From Streptomyces diastatochromogenes (GTDB lineage Bacteria > Actinomycetota > Actinomycetes > Streptomycetales > Streptomycetaceae): a stretch of DNA of 64,000 nucleotides. The position numbers were made by a program, and so were the translations under genes. The stretch is taken from positions 7,378,001 through 7,442,000 of the forward strand of contig JAPTYK010000001.1 in assembly GCA_026913215.1 (NCBI GenBank), in the 5' to 3' direction. A model generated the notes under the pieces. That model ran no database searches. It was not told the DNA's origin and saw only the letters and a program-made list of their open reading frames with translations. Positions 45,877 to 56,029 of this stretch are shown here, piece after piece (the first letter of the stretch is position 1; each line of letters starts with the position of its first letter).

Positions 45877-46401
45877 TCAGGCCCCGCAGCCCACCATCGG
45901 GTGGGCGATGTCGACGACGAACCGCTCCGGCGAGTGCAGCTGGAAGGTCTTGTACGTGGGCTTGTGGTCGAAGGCGGCTCCGATGGTGACCACGCCCTCG
46001 AAGTCGCCGGTCAGGGCGACCCCCTTGAGCGCGGGCAGACCGGTCCTCACGAGCCGGGGGCCGTGGTAGACGGACCGGCCGGCGTCGTCGTGGGCGGCGG
46101 CGGGGGAGAGCTTGATCTCCAGGAAGAACCTGCCCGCCAGCGGGACCCGGTTCCCCGATCCGTCGTAGTGCAGCGAACGGACCTGATGGACGGTGACCGG
46201 GGGCAGTTTCCCCCGGACGTCGATCACGAGCCGGTCGAAGGCGGGGTGCCCGCCCCAGCGGGTGTCGACGACCAGGGCCGTGGCCGGGGTCGAGGCGCTC
46301 GGGGCGGGAGCGCCGGCCGCGTCCGCCGGGATCGTGGCGCCGATTCCGGCAGTCAGCAGGAGGCCCGCGGCGACGGCCGCGAGGGTGTGGCGGTGATGCA
46401 T
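45877..46401 (-). CDS. secreted AMIN-like domain protein
   Basis: Intact, 174 aa. A cleavable signal peptide (MHHRHTLAAVAAGLLLTAGI, with AxA near residue 28) is followed by a Ser/Pro linker and one beta-rich domain: FDRLVIDVRGKLPPVTV, RFFLEIKLSPAAAHDDAG, and ERFVVDIAHPMVGCGA at the end. AMIN domains localise envelope proteins to peptidoglycan. No catalytic domain is attached. Exported; precise role unknown. Confidence 0.85.
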   Translation of the reverse strand: MHHRHTLAAVAAGLLLTAGIGATIPADAAGAPAPSASTPATALVVDTRWGGHPAFDRLVIDVRGKLPPVTVHQVRSLHYDGSGNRVPLAGRFFLEIKLSPAAAHDDAGRSVYHGPRLVRTGLPALKGVALTGDFEGVVTIGAAFDHKPTYKTFQLHSPERFVVDIAHPMVGCGA

Positions 46402-46507
46402 GACGTCCCCATTTCTGCTGTTCCGGGGACAGGGGTGTCACTGGCAGAGACAACCACCACAACCATACGGTTCCCTCCGATATGAGGGATATGGGGTAAA
46501 GTTCCTC

Positions 46508-47159
46508 ATGTGCTGGAGTGCGACCGCCGACCTCTGGGCGGGTCTCGGGATCGCCGCCGTCGGCGTGGCCTCCCTCGCCTCCGTACGCCGCCCGGGGACG
46601 CGCCGCTCGCCGCCCTGCCCCTGCTCCTCGGCACCCACCAGACCGTGGAGGCCGCCGTCTGGCACGCCGGAGGCGGCACCGGGCCCGCCACCCTCGCCTG
46701 GGCCTTGATCGCCCTCCCCTGCTGCCCCTCTGGGTGCCGCTCGGCGTCCTGGCCGCCGCCCGCCCCGCCGACCGGCCGCGCCTGTCCGTGCCGCTCGCCG
46801 CCGGCCTCGCGACCGCCGCCGTCCTCGCGCACCGCCTCGCCACCCGCCCCGTCTCGGCCGAGATCCGCGGCCACGCCCTCGGCTACGCCGTCGACCTGCC
46901 GCACGCGCCGCCGGTGCTCGCCGGATACCTGCTCGCCACCGTCGGCGCCCTGCTCCTCGCCCGCGACCGGCTCCTGCGGGTCCTCGGGCTCCTGACCGGC
47001 CTCGGCGCCGGCGTCTGCGCCCTGCTGTGGCGCACGGAGTTCGTCTCCACCTGGTGCGCCCTCGCGGCGGTCGCCTCGCTGCTGCTGCTCGCCTGGGTCC
47101 GCGGGCGTCCGGGGCGGGATCCGGGTCCGACCGTAACCCCACGGCCCCTCAGCAGTTGA
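46508..47159 (+). CDS. DUF6629 family membrane protein, frameshifted
   Basis: About 217 aa from ATG 46508. The start MCWSATADLWAGLGIAAVGV, with its early Cys-Trp, marks the DUF6629 family. Seven hydrophobic segments follow (LAALPLLLGTHQTVEAAVWH, LLPLWVPLGVLAAA, PPVLAGYLLATVGALLLA, WCALAAVASLLLLAWVRG). Breaks near 46600 and 46720. Multi-pass membrane protein of unknown function; the early Cys, His and Trp residues are conserved features worth testing. Confidence 0.8.
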
Positions 47160-47166
47160 CCAGGGC

Positions 47167-47378
47167 ATGAAGAAGCGCAGCATGCTCGCCATCGCCTCCC
47201 TCGCCGCAGGCGTCGTCACCGCCATCGTCACGCCGCCGCCGCAGGCCAACGCCACCGAGAGCCCCTCGCCGGCACCACGGGGCTCCTCCAGGAGGACCAG
47301 ACCTCGACCGTCCTCCACGACACCGTCCAGGGCGCCGAGGGCGCCCTCCGGAACCAGCAGGGCGGCGGGCTGCTCTGA
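47167..47378 (+). CDS. small secreted protein, 70 aa, frameshifted
   Basis: ATG 47167 gives MKKRSMLAIASLAAGVVTAI, a signal peptide. After one missing C near 47268 the mature part reads LAGTTGLLQEDQTSTVLHDT, then VQGAEGALRNQQGGGLL and TGA at 47378. The mature peptide is about 45 residues, hydrophilic and without cysteine. Unknown function; it resembles small secreted proteins widespread in Streptomyces. Starts 7 nt after the DUF6629 stop. Confidence 0.72.
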
Positions 47379-47397
47379 CCCCGCGTCCCAGGTGGCG

Positions 47398-47438
47398 GCC
47401 GGTGCCCCGCGTTCCCCGGCGGAGCGCGGGGCACCGGC
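47398..47438 (+). terminator. hairpin terminator
   Basis: Perfect 14-bp stem (GCCGGTGCCCCGCG) with a 13-nt loop, 19 nt after the small secreted protein. Confidence 0.78.
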
Positions 47439-47503
47439 ACGCCGTGACCCGGTAGGAGGCGGCCCGTGCGCGCGCCGTGCGCGACTAATGACAGGATGTC
47501 CCC

Positions 47504-48007
47504 ATGAGCGACAACGTTTACTTCGACATCACCATCAACGACGAGCCCGCGGGCCGCATCGTCTTCAAGCTGTTCGACGAGGACGTCCCGAAGACGGCGC
47601 AGAACTTCCGCGAGCTCGCGACCGGCGTGCACGGCTTCGGCTACGCCGGTTCCCCGTTCCACCGCGTCATCCCGGCGTTCATGCTCCAGGGCGGCGACTT
47701 CACCAACGGCAACGGCACCGGCGGCAAGAGCATCTGGGGCGAGAAGTTCCCGGACGAGAACTTCAAGCTGAAGCACGACCGCCCGTTCCTGCTCTCCATG
47801 GCGAACGCCGGCAAGAACACCAACGGCTCGCAGTTCTTCATCACCACGATCGTCACCGACTGGCTCGACGGCAAGCACGTCGTCTTCGGCGAGGTCGTCG
47901 AGGGCCAGGACCTGGTCAAGAAGATCGAGGGCCTGGGCTCCGCCTCCGGCGCCACCAAGGCCAGCATCAAGGTCGGCGCGTCCGGCATCGTGAAGTCCGA
48001 GGGCTGA
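47504..48007 (+). CDS. peptidyl-prolyl cis-trans isomerase, cyclophilin type
   Basis: Intact, 167 aa, cytoplasmic (no signal). Catalytic Arg in SPFHRVIPAFMLQGGDF, with Phe and Trp pocket residues (GSQFFITTIVTDWLDGKHVV) and SMANAGKNTNGSQFF. The sequence is close to the eukaryotic-like cyclophilin A type seen in Streptomyces, with a conserved Trp that in cyclophilins binds cyclosporin. Monocistronic between two terminators; single-copy housekeeping folding catalyst. Confidence 0.95.
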   Translation: MSDNVYFDITINDEPAGRIVFKLFDEDVPKTAQNFRELATGVHGFGYAGSPFHRVIPAFMLQGGDFTNGNGTGGKSIWGEKFPDENFKLKHDRPFLLSMANAGKNTNGSQFFITTIVTDWLDGKHVVFGEVVEGQDLVKKIEGLGSASGATKASIKVGASGIVKSEG

Positions 48008-48022
48008 TCTCCTTCGCGATCC

Positions 48023-48047
48023 GAGCGAGGGCCCGGCGCCCTCGCTC
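48023..48047 (+). terminator. hairpin terminator after the cyclophilin gene
   Basis: GAGCGAGGGC and GCCCTCGCTC form a perfect 10-bp stem around CCGGC, 15 nt after the stop. Confidence 0.8.
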
Positions 48048-48117
48048 ACCCGGCCGGGGCGGGAGCGCGGTCCGTCGGACCCGCGCCCCGCCTCCGCCGC
48101 GGGCGGCCGTGCGCCCC

Positions 48118-48954
48118 TCAGGCGAAGGCCGGCGCGTTCCGCTCCGCCCACGCCGAGAAGGGCCGGGGCGCCCGCCCGAGCACCCGCTCCACGTCGGGGC
48201 TCACCCGCCGCTCCTCCGGGCGCGGCTCGCCCAGCACCGACAGCATCCCGTCGACGGCCTCCTCCGGCAGGAACCGCACCAGCTGCGCCCGTGCCTCGCC
48301 CGCGCTCTGCGCGACGAACTCCACCGGAGCGCCCAGCGCCTCGGCCAGCGCCCGCGCCTGCTCGCGCGGCGAGACCGCGACCGGCCCGGTCAGGACGTAC
48401 GTCCGCCCGGCGTGCGCCGGATCGCGCAGCGCGGCCGCCGCGACCTCGGCGATGTCCACCGGGTCCACCACCGGCAGCGCCACATCGGCGAACGGCGCCA
48501 CGACGGTACGGGCGGAGCGCACCGGTTCGGCCCAGAGGAAGGCGTTGGACGCGAAGCCGCCGGGCCGCAGCACCGTCCACGCGACGCCCGAGTCCCGTAC
48601 CGCCGCCTCGAAGGCGCGCAGGACCTCGTGCGACACCGAATCGGTCCGCGTCCCCGCCACCTGCGAGGACTGGAACACGATCCGCCGCACCCCGCAGGCC
48701 ACCGCCGCCGCCACGATCTCGCGCGGACGCAACTCGTCCCCGAGCCCCCCGACGAGCAGATACACGGCCTCGGCACCCTCGAACAGCCCCTTGAGGCCGT
48801 CGACGTCGGCCAGGTCGCCCTGTCGGTGCGCCACACCGGCGGGCAGGCCCCCGGCCGGACGGCGGCTCACCGCCGTGACCTCCTCGCCGGCCGCGGCCAG
48901 CAGCTCCACCAGCGGTCGCCCGACGTTTCCGGTCGCTCCGGTCACCACGATCAC
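48118..48954 (-). CDS. NmrA-like NAD(P)-binding protein
   Basis: Intact, 278 aa. Rossmann dinucleotide motif at the very start (MIVVTGATGNVGRPLVELLA), then HRQGDLADVDGLKGLFEGAE and VRRIVFQSSQVAG. The usual YxxxK is absent, typical of the NmrA/atypical SDR group. These act as redox sensors or reductases. ATG 48954 is followed closely by GTG-type alternatives; the first is consistent with the fold. Confidence 0.88.
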   Translation of the reverse strand: MIVVTGATGNVGRPLVELLAAAGEEVTAVSRRPAGGLPAGVAHRQGDLADVDGLKGLFEGAEAVYLLVGGLGDELRPREIVAAAVACGVRRIVFQSSQVAGTRTDSVSHEVLRAFEAAVRDSGVAWTVLRPGGFASNAFLWAEPVRSARTVVAPFADVALPVVDPVDIAEVAAAALRDPAHAGRTYVLTGPVAVSPREQARALAEALGAPVEFVAQSAGEARAQLVRFLPEEAVDGMLSVLGEPRPEERRVSPDVERVLGRAPRPFSAWAERNAPAFA

Positions 48955-49074
48955 AACTGTTCCCCTCCAGGGAGTCGGTGGCGGAGCGCGAGCGCCCCGC
49001 CGTCTTCACGACCTCATCCTGGAAGGCGAACCGGCCATCTCCTGGCCAGTTTCACGAGCCGGTTCTCCCGGCGG

Positions 49075-49323
49075 CTACTCCTCCTCGCCGAAGCGCCGCT
49101 GGAACTTGGCGATCCGGCCCTCGGAGTCCACGGTCCGGGCCGTGCCCGTGTAGAACGGGTGGCTCTCGGAGGAGATCTCGACGTCGATCACGGGGTACGT
49201 GTGGCCGTCGTCCCACTCGATCGTCCGCTCGCTGGTCGCGGTGGACCGGGTCAGAAACGCGTACCCCGCGGAGCGGTCACGGAACACCACGGGGCCGTAC
49301 TCGGGCTGCTTGTCCTTCTGCAC
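49075..49323 (-). CDS. rpmE2: 50S ribosomal protein L31 type B (zinc-independent)
   Basis: Intact, 82 aa; GTG 49323 after GAGGAGGACAC. VQKDKQPEYGPVVFRDRSAG with TRSTATSERTIEWDDGHTYP and FYTGTARTVDSEGRIAKFQR matches L31 type B. It has no cysteine, so it lacks the CxxC zinc site of type A and can replace it under zinc starvation. Such genes are usually repressed by Zur, but I see no clear Zur box in the 120 bp upstream. Confidence 0.92.
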   Translation of the reverse strand: MQKDKQPEYGPVVFRDRSAGYAFLTRSTATSERTIEWDDGHTYPVIDVEISSESHPFYTGTARTVDSEGRIAKFQRRFGEEE

Positions 49324-49444
49324 GTGTCCTCCTCGGGCTGCCGCCCTGACTCGTCCGGCCTGATCGGCACGGCACCACCAGCCTCCCCGCGCCCCCGACC
49401 CCCGACCAGCGCCACGCACCCGACCGGGTGACACCCCGGACCGC

Positions 49445-51970
49445 TCAGCCGGTCTCCGCCCACCGTGCCGCCAGCAGCAGCGCGATGTCGTCCGGCCGGG
49501 ACGTGGCGGCCCGGGCCTCCCGGATCAGCCGGTCGGCGGTCTCCGCGAGCGGCAGCGAACCCGTCGCGGCGAAGGCGTGGCTCAGCCGCCCGATCCCCTC
49601 GTCGATGTCGCGGCCCGGCCGCTCCACCAGGCCGTCCGTGAACAGCGCCAGGACGGCCCCCGGCTCCAGCCGCAGCCGCGTCAGCGGGTACGAGGCACGG
49701 GCGTCGACCCCAGCACCATGCCGCCCGCCAGGTCCACCTGCCGCGTCGTCCCGTCCGGCATCCGCACCAGCGGCTGCGGATGCCCGCCCGCACCGCCCGC
49801 GCCTCGCCCGTCCCCGGGTCGAGCAGGACGTAGCAGCAGCTCGCGAACTGCCCCGGATCCAGGTCGATCAGGAGCCGGTTGGTGCCCCGCATCACGTCCT
49901 GCGGACGGTGGCCCCCCAGCGCGAACGCCCGGACGGCACTGCGCAACTGCCCCATGGTGGCCGCGGCCGCCACGCCGTGCCCCTGCACGTCACCGATCAC
50001 CAGGGCGAGCCGCCCCCGATCCGTCTCGATCACGTCGTACCAGTCGCCGCCCACGTCCATGCCCTGCGTGCCCGGCAGATAGCGGCCCACCGTCTCCACC
50101 CCGTCCCGCACCGGCAGCCGGTGCGGGAGCAGCGCGTCCTGGAGCCCCCGCGCGACCGCCGACTCCGTGTCGTACCGCTGCGCCCGCTCCAGGGCCTGCG
50201 CGATCAGCCCCGCGAGCGCCGTGAGGACGGTCCGCTCCTCCGGACTGAAGCCGCGCGGCTCGTCGAAACCGAGGATGCAGGAGCCCACCGGCCGCCCCGA
50301 GGCGATCAGGGGGAGGAAGGCCCGCGCGCCCGAGTGCGCGTCCATCGGGAGGTCGGGATACGCCCGGCCCAGCTGCTCCATGGACTCGAAGAACAGCGGC
50401 CTGCCGGTCGTCAGGGTCTCCACGCCCGGCATCCGGGTGTCCAGGGCCACCCCGTCGAAGGGTTCGAGGAAGCCCGGCGGGAAACCCGTCTCCCAGGCCA
50501 GATAGAGACGCCGGTCGCTCAGCAGATAGATCGCCAGCTGCCGCCCGCCGAACGCCGGCAGCAGCTCCTCCGTCACCACCGCCGACACCTGGCGCGCCGT
50601 CACCGCCTCGGAGAGCGCGATCGCCAGGGCCACCGGCCGGTACAGGGCCGCCGCCCGGTCGCCCGGTGCGGACAGGACGTCGTCGGTCCTGCGGGTGTGC
50701 GCCGGATCCGGCGCGACCCGCGCCGGATCCTCCTCCGGGACCAGCACCATCGTCACCCCGTCCCGGCCCGGGTGGAGCGAGACCGACAGCCACCGGCCCC
50801 GCTCCGGCCGCGCCAGGAAGCGCACCGGTTCGCCGGAGAGGAGGGCGGCGCAGCTGCTCCTCGTGGAAGGGGTGGCCGAACCAGGGCAGCGCCTCCCACA
50901 GCGGCCGGCCCGCCAGCGCCCCGCGCGGCCGGCCCAGCAGGCTCTCGGTGCGCTCGTTGACGTACGTGACGCGGCCGAGCCGGTCGATGGCCAGGATCGC
51001 CCGCGGCAGCCGGTCCGTGGCGTCCGAGCCGACCAGGCCCGTGCCGAGGTCCACGAGGGTGCCCTCCAGCCGCCCGCCGCCCGGGGAGGATCCGTGCCCG
51101 GCGCGGTCCGCCGGGCCCGCGCGGACACTTCGAGGAGGTGCAGGCCGCCGTCCGGGCCCTTCAGGCGGATCCTGCGGACCGACGGCCCCCCGTCCGTCCC
51201 CGTCGCCTGCCGGGCCGCCGCCCACAGCGCGTACCCGTCCTCGGGGTCGAGGAGGGACGTCAGCTTCTCGATCGAGCAGGGCGAGGCGATGCCCGCGCCG
51301 AGGATGGCGAGGAGCCCCTCGTCCAGCGTGACGGTGCCCGTCCCCAGGTCCCAGGCGAAGGAGCCGAACCGGACCGGCGGCCCCGAACCGGTGGGCAGCT
51401 GCACGCACACCGGGTCGCCGGGCCACTCGACCTCCGTCCCCTGCCGGGCCAGGTCCGCGAGGTCCTCGCCGAGGCGGAGCCCGCCCGCGTCATCCGGCTC
51501 CGGTCCCGGGCGCTCACCGGCACCCCGGGGTCGGCGCCCGCAGGGCCACGAGCACGCCGAAGCGCTCGCGGCCGGCGACCACCGGCGCGTACAGCGAGGC
51601 GAACGGGAAGGGAGGCTCGCCACCAGCTGCGGGAACCGCCGCATGGCCTCCTCGACGTCGGCGAGGTGGACGGACTGCCCCGAGCGGTGCACCTCCGCGA
51701 CGGGGAACGGCCGGTTCGCGTGCATCCGCCACCACGGACGGAACAGCGGTCCCGGGAGTCCCACCAGGACCGCCATCCTCAACAGCCCCGGGGTGCCGGA
51801 GCGCAGGTACACCCGCCCGCGTACCCGCCGACCTCCTCCACCACCCCGAGCGCCGCCTCCGCCAGGGCCCACGTCAGCGCGCCGGAAGGAGGCCCGTCGT
51901 CGGCTCCGTCCCCGGACGGAAACCCGGTGCCGCCCGCCGGGCCGGGGCCGGACGCGCCGTACGAGGTCAC
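49445..51970 (-). CDS. PP2C SpoIIE-type phosphatase with GAF and PAS domains, heavily frameshifted
   Basis: About 840 aa from GTG 51970. Order: N-terminal GAF-like sensor (LTWALAEAALGVVEEVGGYA, LVGLPGPLFRPWWRMHANRP), a PAS region (FGSFAWDLGTGTVTLDEGLL), a second PAS (AILAIDRLGRVTYVNERTES), a GAF domain (AVVTEELLPAFGGRQLAIYL) and the catalytic domain with GGDWYDVIETDRGRLALVIG, DVQGHGVAAAATMGQL, FTDGLVERPGRDIDEG and RPDDIALLLAARW. At least six breaks, most before 50850 and after 49800. This architecture is typical of streptomycete stress/development sensors that dephosphorylate anti-sigma antagonists. Confidence 0.85.
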
Positions 51971-52200
51971 ACAGCCAGCATGCGCCCGAGGCGAAAGCCG
52001 CCGCATCCCGGACCGGAGCGGCGCCGGGCCCCGGCCCGGGGCGGCTCCGCGTCCGGACCGGACCCGCCCGCGGGGCGTGCTCGACACGCTCCCGCGCGCC
52101 CCGCCAGACGGTGTTGACCCCACGCGCCCGCGCCGTCACACTCGGTCGTCGACCGCCGCCACCGGCGCGCGGCGGCACGACCTCGCGAGCAGGGGGCACG

Positions 52201-52965
52201 ATGACGGGCCAGGTTCTTCCGTACGACGTACACGGCGAGGGCCCCGGGAGGGCCCTCGTCCTCCACAACTGGTTCGGCGACCGCACCAGCTTCGCTCCGC
52301 TGCGCCCCCATCTGGACGGCGCCGTCGGCACGTACGCCTTCGTCGACTGCCGGGGCTACGGCGAAGCCCTCGACCACGCGGGCGCCTACACGATGGAGGA
52401 GGTCGCGGCCGACGCGCTCGCGGTCGCCGACGACCTCGGCTGGGACGAGTTCTCCGTCATCGGCCACTCGATGGGCGGCAAGGCGGCCCAGCTGATGCTC
52501 CTCGACGCCCCGGACCGGGTCCGTTCGATCATCGGCGTCTCGCCGGTCTCCGCGGCCGGCTTCCCGCTCGACGGGGAGACCTGGGAGCTCTTCGCCGGCG
52601 CCGCCGACGAACCGGCCAACCGGCGCGCGATCATCGACAACACCACCGGCGGCCGCTACGACGACGCCTGGCTGAGCGCGCTCGTCGAGCGTTCCGTCAC
52701 CCGCTCCTCCGCGACGGCCTTCCGCGCCTACCTGGACTCCTGGTCCCGCACCGACTTCCACGAGCGCGTCCGCGACAACCCCACCCCCGTGCTGCTCGTC
52801 GTCGGCGCCCACGACCCCGCGCTCGGCGCCGAGGCGATGGAGGCCACCTGGCTGCGCTGGTACCCCAACGCCCGCCTCGAAGTCCTCAAGGACGCCGGTC
52901 ACTACCCTCCCGAGGAGACCCCGCAGGCCCTCGCCGAGGCCATCGAGGCCTTCCTCGGCGCCTGA
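52201..52965 (+). CDS. alpha/beta hydrolase
   Basis: Intact, 254 aa from ATG 52201. LVLHNWFGDRTSFAPLRPHL, the nucleophile elbow VIGHSMGGKAAQLML (Ser), acid in LLVVGAHDPALG and His in LEVLKDAGHYPPEETP. A general hydrolase (esterase or haloperoxidase-like). Divergent from the large phosphatase, with 230 bp between starts. No signal peptide. Confidence 0.92.
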   Translation: MTGQVLPYDVHGEGPGRALVLHNWFGDRTSFAPLRPHLDGAVGTYAFVDCRGYGEALDHAGAYTMEEVAADALAVADDLGWDEFSVIGHSMGGKAAQLMLLDAPDRVRSIIGVSPVSAAGFPLDGETWELFAGAADEPANRRAIIDNTTGGRYDDAWLSALVERSVTRSSATAFRAYLDSWSRTDFHERVRDNPTPVLLVVGAHDPALGAEAMEATWLRWYPNARLEVLKDAGHYPPEETPQALAEAIEAFLGA

Positions 52966-53114
52966 GGACACCCCGTCCCGGGTCTCATCCGAAGGTCGAC
53001 GGAACCGACGACTTTCGAGGACAGCGGCGGGGCCCCTCGGCAGTGGATCATCGTGCTCACGACCTCAAGGGGCGGTCTTCCCGGGACCGTCCACGACCGG
53101 CAGGAGCACGACCG

Positions 53115-53708
53115 ATGGGCCTCGCACAGTCTCAGCACCGCTTTCTCGTCCGGCAGAAGGTGACGCTGATGGCCAACCGGTACCTGGTGCACACCATCGG
53201 TCCGGACGGCAAGGAGGACGAACTCGTCGCCTTCGCGCACCAGAAGAGGATGGCGCTCAAGGAGCACGTCACCTTCTACACCGACGAGTCCAAGCGCCAG
53301 GTCCTCTTCACCTTCAAGGCCCGCCAGATCATCGACCTCGGCGCGACGTACGACGTGCTCGGCGCCAACGGCGCCCGACTGGGCGGCTTCCGGAAGGACT
53401 TCGGCGCCTCCCTGCTGCGCAGCACCTGGCACCTGAACCGGGAGGGCGAGGAGCGGGAGGCCGTCGGACAGGAGCGGAACGAACTGGTGGCGCTGTTGCG
53501 GCGCGCCTGGGACTTCCTGCCCCTGGACCTCCTTCCGTTCATCGTGCCGTACCACTTCGACTTCACCGAGGGAGGGCGCTCCGTCATGTCGGTGGACAAG
53601 CTCTTCGGGATCCGGGACCGGTACGTGCTCGACATAGCCGACCCGGAGCTCGACCGGCGGCTCGCCCTGGCCCAGACCGTGGCCCTCGACGCCCTCCAGT
53701 CCCGCTGA
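53115..53708 (+). CDS. LURP-one-related (phospholipid scramblase-like) protein
   Basis: Intact, 197 aa. The beta-barrel with a central helix of LURP-one/scramblase proteins: HRFLVRQKVTLMANRYLVHT, HVTFYTDESKRQVLFTFKAR, then LGGFRKDFGASLLRSTWHLN and KLFGIRDRYVLDIADPELD, followed by RRLALAQTVALDALQSR. No signal peptide or membrane helix. Biological role in bacteria unknown. The start is ATG 53115; an internal Met at residue 19 (MANRY) is also plausible. Confidence 0.85.
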   Translation: MGLAQSQHRFLVRQKVTLMANRYLVHTIGPDGKEDELVAFAHQKRMALKEHVTFYTDESKRQVLFTFKARQIIDLGATYDVLGANGARLGGFRKDFGASLLRSTWHLNREGEEREAVGQERNELVALLRRAWDFLPLDLLPFIVPYHFDFTEGGRSVMSVDKLFGIRDRYVLDIADPELDRRLALAQTVALDALQSR

Positions 53709-53852
53709 CCCGGCCTCCGCCTTCCCGCGCCGCCCGCCCACCGGGCCTCCCCGTCGAGCGACCCGCCGCGTCTACCCTGGAGGAACGGGCGGGGAACGGG
53801 ACACGGCGTTCCTCCCCGCGCCCGAGCCGCGTGGACGGAAGGGCGGCGGACC

Positions 53853-55138
53853 ATGTTCTTCGGCGACCGCAGTGACGCGGGGCGGCAGCTCGCCGCCCGG
53901 CTCGACCACCTCAAGGGCCATGACGTCGTGGTCCTCGGGCTTCCCCGGGGCGGCGTCCCGGTGGCGGCGGAGGTCGCCGACGCCCTCGACGCGCCGCTCG
54001 ACATCTGTCTCGTACGGAAGCTGGGCGTGCCCCATCAGCCGGAGCTGGCGATGGGGGCGATCGGGGAGGGCGGGGTGCGGGTGCTCAACGAGCGGGTGCT
54101 CCGGGAGACCCGGGTGGGCGAGCGCGACCTCGCCGCCGTGGAGGAGAGGGAGCACGCCGAGCTCGACCACCGGGCCCGGCGCTACCGGGGCAGCCGGACC
54201 TCCGTGCCCCTGGACGGGCGGACGGTCGTGGTGGTCGACGACGGGCTGGCCACGGGTGCCACGGCCCTGGCGGCCTGCCGGGTGGTGCGGGCCCGGGGTG
54301 CGGCGCGGATCGTCCTCGCGGTCCCGGTGGCGCCGAAGGGCTGGACGGCCCGCCTCGGCGGCGAGGCCGACGAGACCGTCAGCGTGCACGCGCCGGAGCT
54401 CTTCTTCGCGATCGGGCAGTTCTACCGGGACTTCTCACAGACCCCGGACGCCGAGGTCGTCGCGTGCCTGGACCGGAACAGGGCCGCGCGGGACCCCGTC
54501 GTGCAGGACACGGACGTGCGGATCCCGGTCGGCGGCGTCACCCTCGGCGGACGGCTCGCGGTGCCCGAGGACGCGCGCGGGCTCGTCCTGTTCGCGCACG
54601 GCAGCGGCAGCAGCCGCCACAGCCCGCGGAACCGGGCGGTCGCCGCGGCGCTCAACCGGGCGGGCCTGGGGACGCTGCTCTTCGACCTGCTGACCGAGGC
54701 GGAGGCGACCGACCGGGCCCACGTCTTCGACACCCCGCTGCTCGCCGGGCGGCTCGCCGGGGCCACGGAGTGGCTGTCCGGGCGGCCCGAGGGCGCCGGG
54801 CTCCCGCTCGGGTACTTCGGCGCGAGCACGGGCGCGGCCGCCGCGCTGTGGGCGGCGGGCGATCCCGCGTCCCCGGTGGGCGCCGTCGTCTCGCGCGGCG
54901 GCCGGCCGGACCTCGCGGCCGAGCGCCTGGCCCGGGTGCGCGCCCCGACGCTCCTGGTGGTGGGCGGCGCGGACGCGCTGGTCCTGGACCTCAACCGGCG
55001 GGCCCTGGCCCTGCTGCGCTGCGAGAACCGGCTCTCCGTCGTGGGCGGCGCCGCCACCTCTTCGAGGAGCCGGGCGCCCTGGAGGAGGTGGCGGACCTCG
55101 CCACCTCCTGGTTCGCCGAGCACTTCCGGCGTGCGGGG
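53853..55138 (+). CDS. phosphoribosyltransferase-dienelactone hydrolase fusion, 3' frameshift
   Basis: About 430 aa. Residues 1-210 are a type I phosphoribosyltransferase: VVLGLPRGGVPVAAEVADAL, and the PRPP loop VVVVDDGLATGATALAA. Residues 225-430 are an alpha/beta hydrolase: RGLVLFAHGSGSSRHSPRNR, nucleophile in GYFGASTGAAAALWAA, LLVVGGADALVLDL. A break near 55060 moves the end (HLFEEPGALEEVADLATSW) to another frame, ending close to the SLT gene stop. Such fusions are common in actinobacteria but their substrates are unknown. Confidence 0.88.
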
Positions 55139-56017
55139 TCAGTACGCCGAGTTGACGTTGTCGATGGAGCCGTAGCGGTCGGCCGCGTAGTTGCAGGCGG
55201 CGGTGATGTTGGCGACCGGGTCGAACAGGTCCAGGGACGTGCCGGGCACGTGGTAGGCGAGGAAGGTCGGCTCGATGACCTGGAGGAGGCCCTTCGAGGG
55301 AGTGCCGGCGGAGGCGTTGGAGTCCCAGAGGTTGATGGCCTGGGGGTTGCCGGAGGACTCGCGCATGACGTTGCGGTAGATGCCGTCGTAGCTGCCGGGG
55401 ATGCCCTGCTGGCTCATGATGGACAGCGACTCGCGGATCCAGCCGTCGAGGTTGTCGGCGTAGTTCGTGGCGGCGACCGGGGCCGCCCGGACGGCGGTGG
55501 GAGCGGCGACGGCGGGAACGGCCGCCGCGGCGGAGGCGCCCGTGCCGGTGGCGACGGCGGGGTGGCCGTCCGCTGCTCGGAGCGGCTCGCCCGCTCGGTC
55601 GCGGCGGACTTCTCCGCCTGCGCGGGGACGGCCTTCGCGGAATCCCGACGAATCGTCAGTTCAAGACCGGGGTGAATGAGTGACGGATTGTCACCCACGA
55701 CGCTCTTGTTCGCGTGGTAAAGGCTCTTCCAGCCGCCCTGAATTCCCTTCTTGTGGGCGATCAGGAAAGCGAGTCACCGCTCACGACGGTGTACGTGCGC
55801 GCCGCGCCGGGGCGGCGGGCGCCTTCACCACGATCGGCGCGGCGGGCGCGGCGAGGGCCTGGGCGGCACCCGCCGGGGCCCCGACCACGGGCGCGGCACC
55901 GGCGACGGCCGGCGCGATCAGAGGCAGGGTGAGTGCGGCGCCACCCGTGCCGACCAGGGCGAGGCCGCGGGAGATGTGTCCGCGGCGGGGGCGGCGGTGC
56001 TTACCGTGAGCAGGCAT
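55139..56017 (-). CDS. LysM and transglycosylase (SLT) domain secreted protein, frameshifted
   Basis: About 292 aa from ATG 56017 (MPAHGKHRRPRRGHISRG) with GGAGAG upstream. Signal peptide (ALVGTGGAALTLPLIAP), an Ala/Pro stretch, and a LysM domain (YTVVSGDSLSLIAHKKGIQG, HPGLELTIRRD) reached after a break near 55795. After another break near 55560 comes an SLT-like C-terminal domain: the catalytic Glu in RNVMRESSGNPQAINLWDSN, and TPSKGLLQVIEPTFLAYHVP. It cleaves peptidoglycan glycan strands; resuscitation/germination roles are known for relatives. Controlled by the c-di-AMP riboswitch upstream. Confidence 0.88.
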
Positions 56018-56029
56018 GACGGGTTTCTC

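Noticed and set aside
49251..52331. Very long frame running from the L31 region through the phosphatase
   Set aside because: Only parts of it are the phosphatase; the rest are out-of-frame readings caused by missing bases.
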